The position numbers were made by a program, and so were the translations under genes. Below are positions 60,274-64,000 of a stretch of DNA of 64,000 bases, in pieces. Numbering within the stretch: position 1 is the stretch's first letter; the number at the start of each line of letters is the position of its first letter. The notes beneath the pieces were generated by a model, which saw nothing but the letters and a program-made list of their open reading frames with translations, searched no databases and was not told the DNA's origin. Source of the DNA: Voacanga thouarsii (Eukaryota; Streptophyta; Magnoliopsida; Gentianales; Apocynaceae); NCBI GenBank assembly GCA_026120185.1, contig JANUWF010001720.1, positions 167,001 to 231,000 on the forward strand, read 5' to 3'.

Positions 60274-60606
60274 TACTCCATCCATCTATTTTTATCTGTC
60301 TATTTTAACTAAAATTTTTGTCCCAATTTATCTCTCTCATTAACAAATTAAGACGATATTAATTGCTATTTTTTCACAAATACTCCTCTTTAATACAATG
60401 AGTATTGTATACTTGTAGTAGGAAATAGAAGTAAATTAAATATACTCACAACACATAATGTTTTCGAATTTGATTACTCCTTAATAAAGTGAAAGATTTT
60501 TTTAGAGTAAAATAAAAAATGTTAATTAATTAACTGAAAAAAAATTATTTTTTAAAAAATTTATAAATCAATTAAAATGGACAGATAAAAGGGAATAGAG
60601 GGAGTA
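60274..60606. mobile_element. Stowaway-like MITE, copy 2, next to the permease gene
   Basis: A 333-bp relative of copy 1 in the same orientation. Ends TACTCCATCCATC and, reversed, TACTCCCTCTATTCCC, both followed by TTTTATCTGTC.ATTTTAA. It ends 228 bp before the ATG of the purine permease, so it forms part of that gene's upstream region. Confidence 0.9.
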
Positions 60607-60680
60607 TCATTTTTATGAAATTAGTATTCTCAACTCTCAAGTTCATGAAGGTGCTTAATTGGAGGCACTATTCAGCACCA

Positions 60681-60687
60681 TATAATA
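60681..60687 (+). promoter_or_regulatory. Candidate TATA box of the purine permease
   Basis: TATAATA lies 148 bp before the ATG, leaving room for a 5' leader of roughly 120 nt. The region is between MITE copy 2 and the coding start. Position is the only support. Confidence 0.35.
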
Positions 60688-60834
60688 TTGCCCCAGAACT
60701 TCAGTTTCACTCTTAAACCTACCGCGTAGTCCAGAGAACCATTGACTGTCTGGTTATACCAACAGCCGGAAACAATAAATTCACCATTCTGACTATCAAT
60801 TCTTCGGCTCAGTTTTGTTTCAGCTGCTAGCACT

Positions 60835-61958
60835 ATGAAGGAGACAGCCCTCCTCATTCTAAGCAGCACTCTCTTGGCCATCGGCTTTTGCGGAGGTCCA
60901 CTGGTCATGCGCCTTTACTTCATTGGTGGGGGCAAAAGTATATGGCTATCGGCTTGGTTACAAAGTTGTGGGTGGCCTATAATTCTCATCACACTCTTAA
61001 TTTTGTACGTCCTTCGATGCAGAAGCGAAGGAGCCAACACAAAGATGGTATTCATGAAAGTTCCAATGTTCATCGCCACTGTATTCCTCGGTATGCTTCT
61101 TGGCATGGGCAATATCTCATATTCCATTGGAGTGGAATCCCTACCCATTTCAACTGTGAATCTTATTATGTCAACCCAGCTTGGATTCACAGCCATCTTT
61201 GCATTCCTCATTGTTAAGCATAAATTTACCATTTTTTCCATAGCAGCTGTAGTCTTTTTGGTTGTCGGAGCAGCTTCTTTGGGTCTGGATGCTGGTAATG
61301 ACAAAGCCCAAAGCGAGACCACTGAGCAGTACTCTTTGGGATTTATAATGACCATTGTTTGTGCTGCTTCCGTAGGCTTAGGTTTGCCATTGCTACAATT
61401 CGTGTATATGAAGGCTAAAGTGGAGATAAGCTATACATTGATCATGGAGATGCAGATGAGCTTAACATTTTCGGCCTGCATTGTTGTCACCATTGCAATG
61501 CTCGTAAAGAATGTCTTTAAGGTCTTTCTTTTCCAAACTTAAACACACGCAATTATTATTTAGTCTATGTCATGTTTTACTAATTGTTTTTTGCAATGCA
61601 GGCAATCCCGCTTGAGGCAACAACGTATCAATTTGGAGAAGTAAAATATTATTTGGTGATAGTTTCAATCCCCATAGCTTTCCAATTTGTTTACCTAGGA
61701 AATGTGGGCGTCACCTTCTCCGGATCAGCTTTGCTAGCAGGCATCATTGTTGCAGTTTTACTTCCAGCTACAGAAATTTTCGCTGTAATTTTCTTGCATG
61801 AAAAATTTACTGTTGGAAAAGGTGTATCCCTTGGCTTCTGTCTCCTGGGATTTGCCTCATACTATTATGGTGAATTTAGACAAAGCAGTAAGAAGTCAAA
61901 TTCAGCGAACGAAGATGCCTCGCAAACTTTGCTGAATGATGATGCTCTTACTGCTTAA
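60835..61958 (+). CDS. Purine permease (PUP family), two exons
   Basis: Exons 60835-61521 and 61602-61958 with a GT-AG intron of 80 bp encode about 347 residues, normal for plant purine permeases (about 340-390). The family belongs to the drug/metabolite transporter superfamily and imports adenine, cytokinins or related bases with protons across the plasma membrane. About ten hydrophobic segments can be seen: residues 5-28, 38-60, 76-98, 102-126, 131-152, 167-190 and 200-224 in exon 1, and three more in exon 2. Family hallmarks are RLYFIGGGKSIWLSAWLQS near residue 26, GVESLPISTVNLIMSTQL near 99, and LPATEIFAVIFLHEKF with KGVSLGFCLLGFASYYYGE near the end. The intron falls at VFK/AIP, the position usual for the family. 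The start is chosen because the first transmembrane segment follows directly and in-frame stop context precedes. The C-tail is hydrophilic and Ser-rich. No lesion is visible. Substrate and member identity cannot be told from sequence alone. Confidence 0.95.
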
Positions 61959-62213
61959 TATAGTAAGATTTCTTCCATATTAGCTTCGAATGTGTAGATT
62001 TTCTTGTTTCATTGTAAAAACAGTTGTGAAAACTTGTGTATTCCCGAAGCACATTTGAGAACAGCTACGAGAGCATCTTCCAAGAGTACAATTCCTTTTC
62101 TTTGTTTCCTCCTGAGGCAAGAGGATTACGTAACCTAGATAGGATGCAGATCCCTTCCCTTCGTGTAAAGCATCTTCTGCCTAGATGAGTTTTTGTACCT
62201 GATTTTATTCAGA

Positions 62214-62219
62214 AATAAA
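62214..62219 (+). terminator. Polyadenylation signal of the purine permease
   Basis: AATAAA stands 256 bases after the stop codon, preceded by the T-rich TTTTTGTACCTGATTTT. This is a typical plant near-upstream element arrangement. Confidence 0.6.
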
Positions 62220-62235
62220 ATTGGCTTTGGCCTTA

Positions 62236-62959
62236 AAAAAAAAGGAAAAAATAAATAAAGAGTACAGCCACGAGAGCTAATGCTCCCAGTACATTGGTAG
62301 TATTCAGTAGTATTAGTCGTATTAAGTTGTCATTGTTTATTTGAAAAGGTACAAATAGTTCTACATTTACAAGTAAGACCCATCTCTGTTCTTAATAACA
62401 TTAGAGATACTCCTATATTTATATAAAAACATCCAACATCAACAGTAATTTTGACGATTAAGATTAAAATAAAATTTCAATCGGATGAAGTAATTATTAA
62501 AGTACATTTTTTACGATAAGAAAAAAAAGATATTATAATATAATAGTAGATTACAATATATAAATTATTATTAAATAATGTACCTTAATACAATTAAAAC
62601 ACTATAAATGTATTAGAGATGAGTCATTCTTTCCTTTTACATGGTCAGCCAATTCTTGGGAGGAACCAAATCAGATTGTGAACAATGCTTCGAGTCATGA
62701 GACACTAGTTATTAAAATTTTTTCTCTAAAATGACTAGGAATAAGCATTGTCATTTTCCAGTTGCGATAGCCCCTTTAAAAGAATTAGGGCAAGAAACTT
62801 CAGGAATTTTGTCAAAACATAAAATGACAAGTACCTAGTAAAGTGAAGATGGAGAGAAGGAAGAAGAGAGAAAAGAGAATTTTGGGATTGGTGGCACAGT
62901 GCAAAGCTACGAAAGGGGAAGGGAAAGGATGCAATTTTATCTGAGCATCTGAATTAGTC
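62236..62959. other. No gene recognised
   Basis: AT-rich DNA downstream of the permease gene. A segment at 62370-62625 has weakly similar inverted edges (AGACCCATCTCTG and, reversed, GACTCATCTCTAATA), perhaps a decayed MITE. Confidence 0.3.
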
Positions 62960-63515
62960 CTTCTTCAATTCCTCCGTTCAAGTGTTTGCTAAGATGGAAA
63001 AGGAAGAAGAGAAAAGAAGAAGGGAGTTCTTGTGGGCCTTTGATCCTTGATTGCATAGTGATTCGAAGTCCGATTGAGACAAAATTTAGCTCAGCGTGAT
63101 TCTCTCAATAAGACCTACACATGTAACGATTTACATTTTAGTTTTGACAATACCATTTTAAGCTCAATTCTTGTTTGCTTATAATTTTGAGAGAATATAT
63201 TAGTATATTATTGGTGTGCTTCCAGTTTTATCTAAAAAAGACTTTGTATTGACTATTATCGTTGATAGTGAAAGTTTTTACTGGATTAGGTCACATGATT
63301 TTTTTCATCTCGAATTTTTTACGTTAAAAAAAATATTTGTGTCTCGTGTTATTTACTTTAGTTTTTTCTTTTACCCACTGCAGTTATTATATTTGGTATC
63401 TTTGGTTTTTTTTCCTATTTTTAATTGGCACTTAGGAAATAGTTTTGATATTGGAATAATTTGTGTTTTGTGTGTAGTTTGATTTTTTTGCTCTCTTTCG
63501 GTTTATCTCCCAACA
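62960..63515 (+). repeat. Truncated copia-type LTR, relative of 46656-47221
   Basis: Colinear with 46656-47221 at many landmarks (CGAAGTCCGATTGAGA, AATTTTGAGAGAATAT, TATCGTTGATAGTGAAAG, GTGTCTCGTGTT) and ends TCTCCCAACA at 63515. No primer site or internal region follows. Confidence 0.6.
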
Positions 63516-63551
63516 CTTAGCTTGTAGTGAGGAGATAATTTGCAATAAAAG

Positions 63552-64000
63552 CACTACAAGAAAACAATCATTAAGCGACGGTCAGTATTTCGTCGCTAAT
63601 TTGCGATCGTTTTGTGAAGACAAGTAAGTGGGGGACAATTGACCGATGAGTTGACCATCCGTAGTAATACCTTCTGAATTAGTGATAGCATTGCGATGGT
63701 AACAATTTTGCAATAGTTTGAAAAGGACATGCGACGTTGTCGCTAAAGTCCATAGCTATACCGTAGTGGATTGCTAGGATTTAGTTATGACCCTATAAAT
63801 TATTCTTATCAAATTTTTGTTTAAATATAGAATTAAGGATTCGTGGCTAAACCCTTTCTGATAGAGAGAATTTAGCTACAAAAAGAAAACCTTCTCTAAT
63901 TGCTAGGGTTTAGCTACGGTTATAAATATTTTTTCAAAAAATTTAGTTAAAAATGAAAATAAATTGCCATCGCTAAGCCCTCGCAACTAGCTAGACTTTA
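63552..64000 (+). mobile_element. Left end of a CACTA transposon
   Basis: CACTACAAGAAAACA at 63552 is a classic plant CACTA terminus. Inward, direct and inverted copies of a GCGAC-containing motif recur (AAGCGACGG, TCGTCGCTAA, GTTGTCGCTAAAG, CATCGCTAAG), and later variants of TTTAGCTA/TAGGGTTTAGC, as in subterminal repeats that bind the transposase. The element continues past the window; coding part and other end are not visible. The 3-bp target before it would be AAG. Confidence 0.82.

Noticed and set aside
60888..61355. Open frames on both strands overlapping the permease exon
   Set aside because: They overlap the real coding frame, have no family resemblance and are explained by it.

Overview
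The window looks like repeat-rich nuclear DNA of a flowering plant, most likely a eudicot. It is AT-rich, its genes are split by GT-AG introns, and it carries plant-type Ty1/copia and Ty3/gypsy retrotransposons with initiator-Met-tRNA primer sites, CACTA and Stowaway-like elements, a Helitron and a plant-specific purine permease. There are no operons, ribosome binding sites or CRISPR arrays. The species cannot be told from the sequence. Only one gene looks intact: a two-exon purine permease (60835-61958, + strand). Nearly everything else is mobile DNA in various stages of decay.

Layout. 1-4205: 3' part of a dead copia element and its 3' LTR. 4206-7704: gypsy-type LTR sequence (- strand), itself interrupted by a copia solo LTR with perfect 5-bp target duplications (5111-6619). 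7705-12100: LTR-like and unassigned DNA, including an inverted, truncated copy (10172-11665) of the first copia LTR. 12107-15511: remnants of host genes on the - strand, namely a tonoplast sugar-transporter pseudogene and an unidentified multi-exon remnant. 16447-18924: (AC)n/(AT)n microsatellite, a twelve-copy 152-bp tandem array and the end of a CACTA transposon that cuts a copia LTR fragment (18925-19889).

20290-45061 is a three-element nest. The oldest is a Tat/Athila-type gypsy element on the - strand, with its 5' LTR at the right, gag split between 44.4 kb and 34-35.8 kb, and protease, RT, RNase H and integrase at 24.2-20.3 kb. A full-length copia element (24262-33658, duplication GTTGG) sits between its gag and protease regions. 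A chromovirus-type gypsy element (35793-44239, duplication TATAT) sits inside its gag. The two ends of the chromovirus do not match as normal LTRs do: the 5' end holds an inverted LTR block.

45062-53742: unassigned DNA, an LTR fragment, a compact and rather young full-length copia element (47664-53115, duplication TATAT) and a Stowaway-like MITE. 54095-59406: a probable non-autonomous Helitron carrying pieces of at least three host genes in one orientation: an AP2/ERF factor, an LRR-malectin receptor kinase and an AGO4-like Argonaute. An unidentified acidic gene piece follows them. 59871-60606: two related MITEs just upstream of the purine permease. 62960-64000: another LTR fragment and the start of a CACTA element that runs out of the window.

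The most unusual items are the multi-gene-fragment Helitron with its AGO4-like exon, the rearranged chromovirus LTRs, and the nested insertions whose target duplications give their relative order. No new enzymatic or defence system was found.
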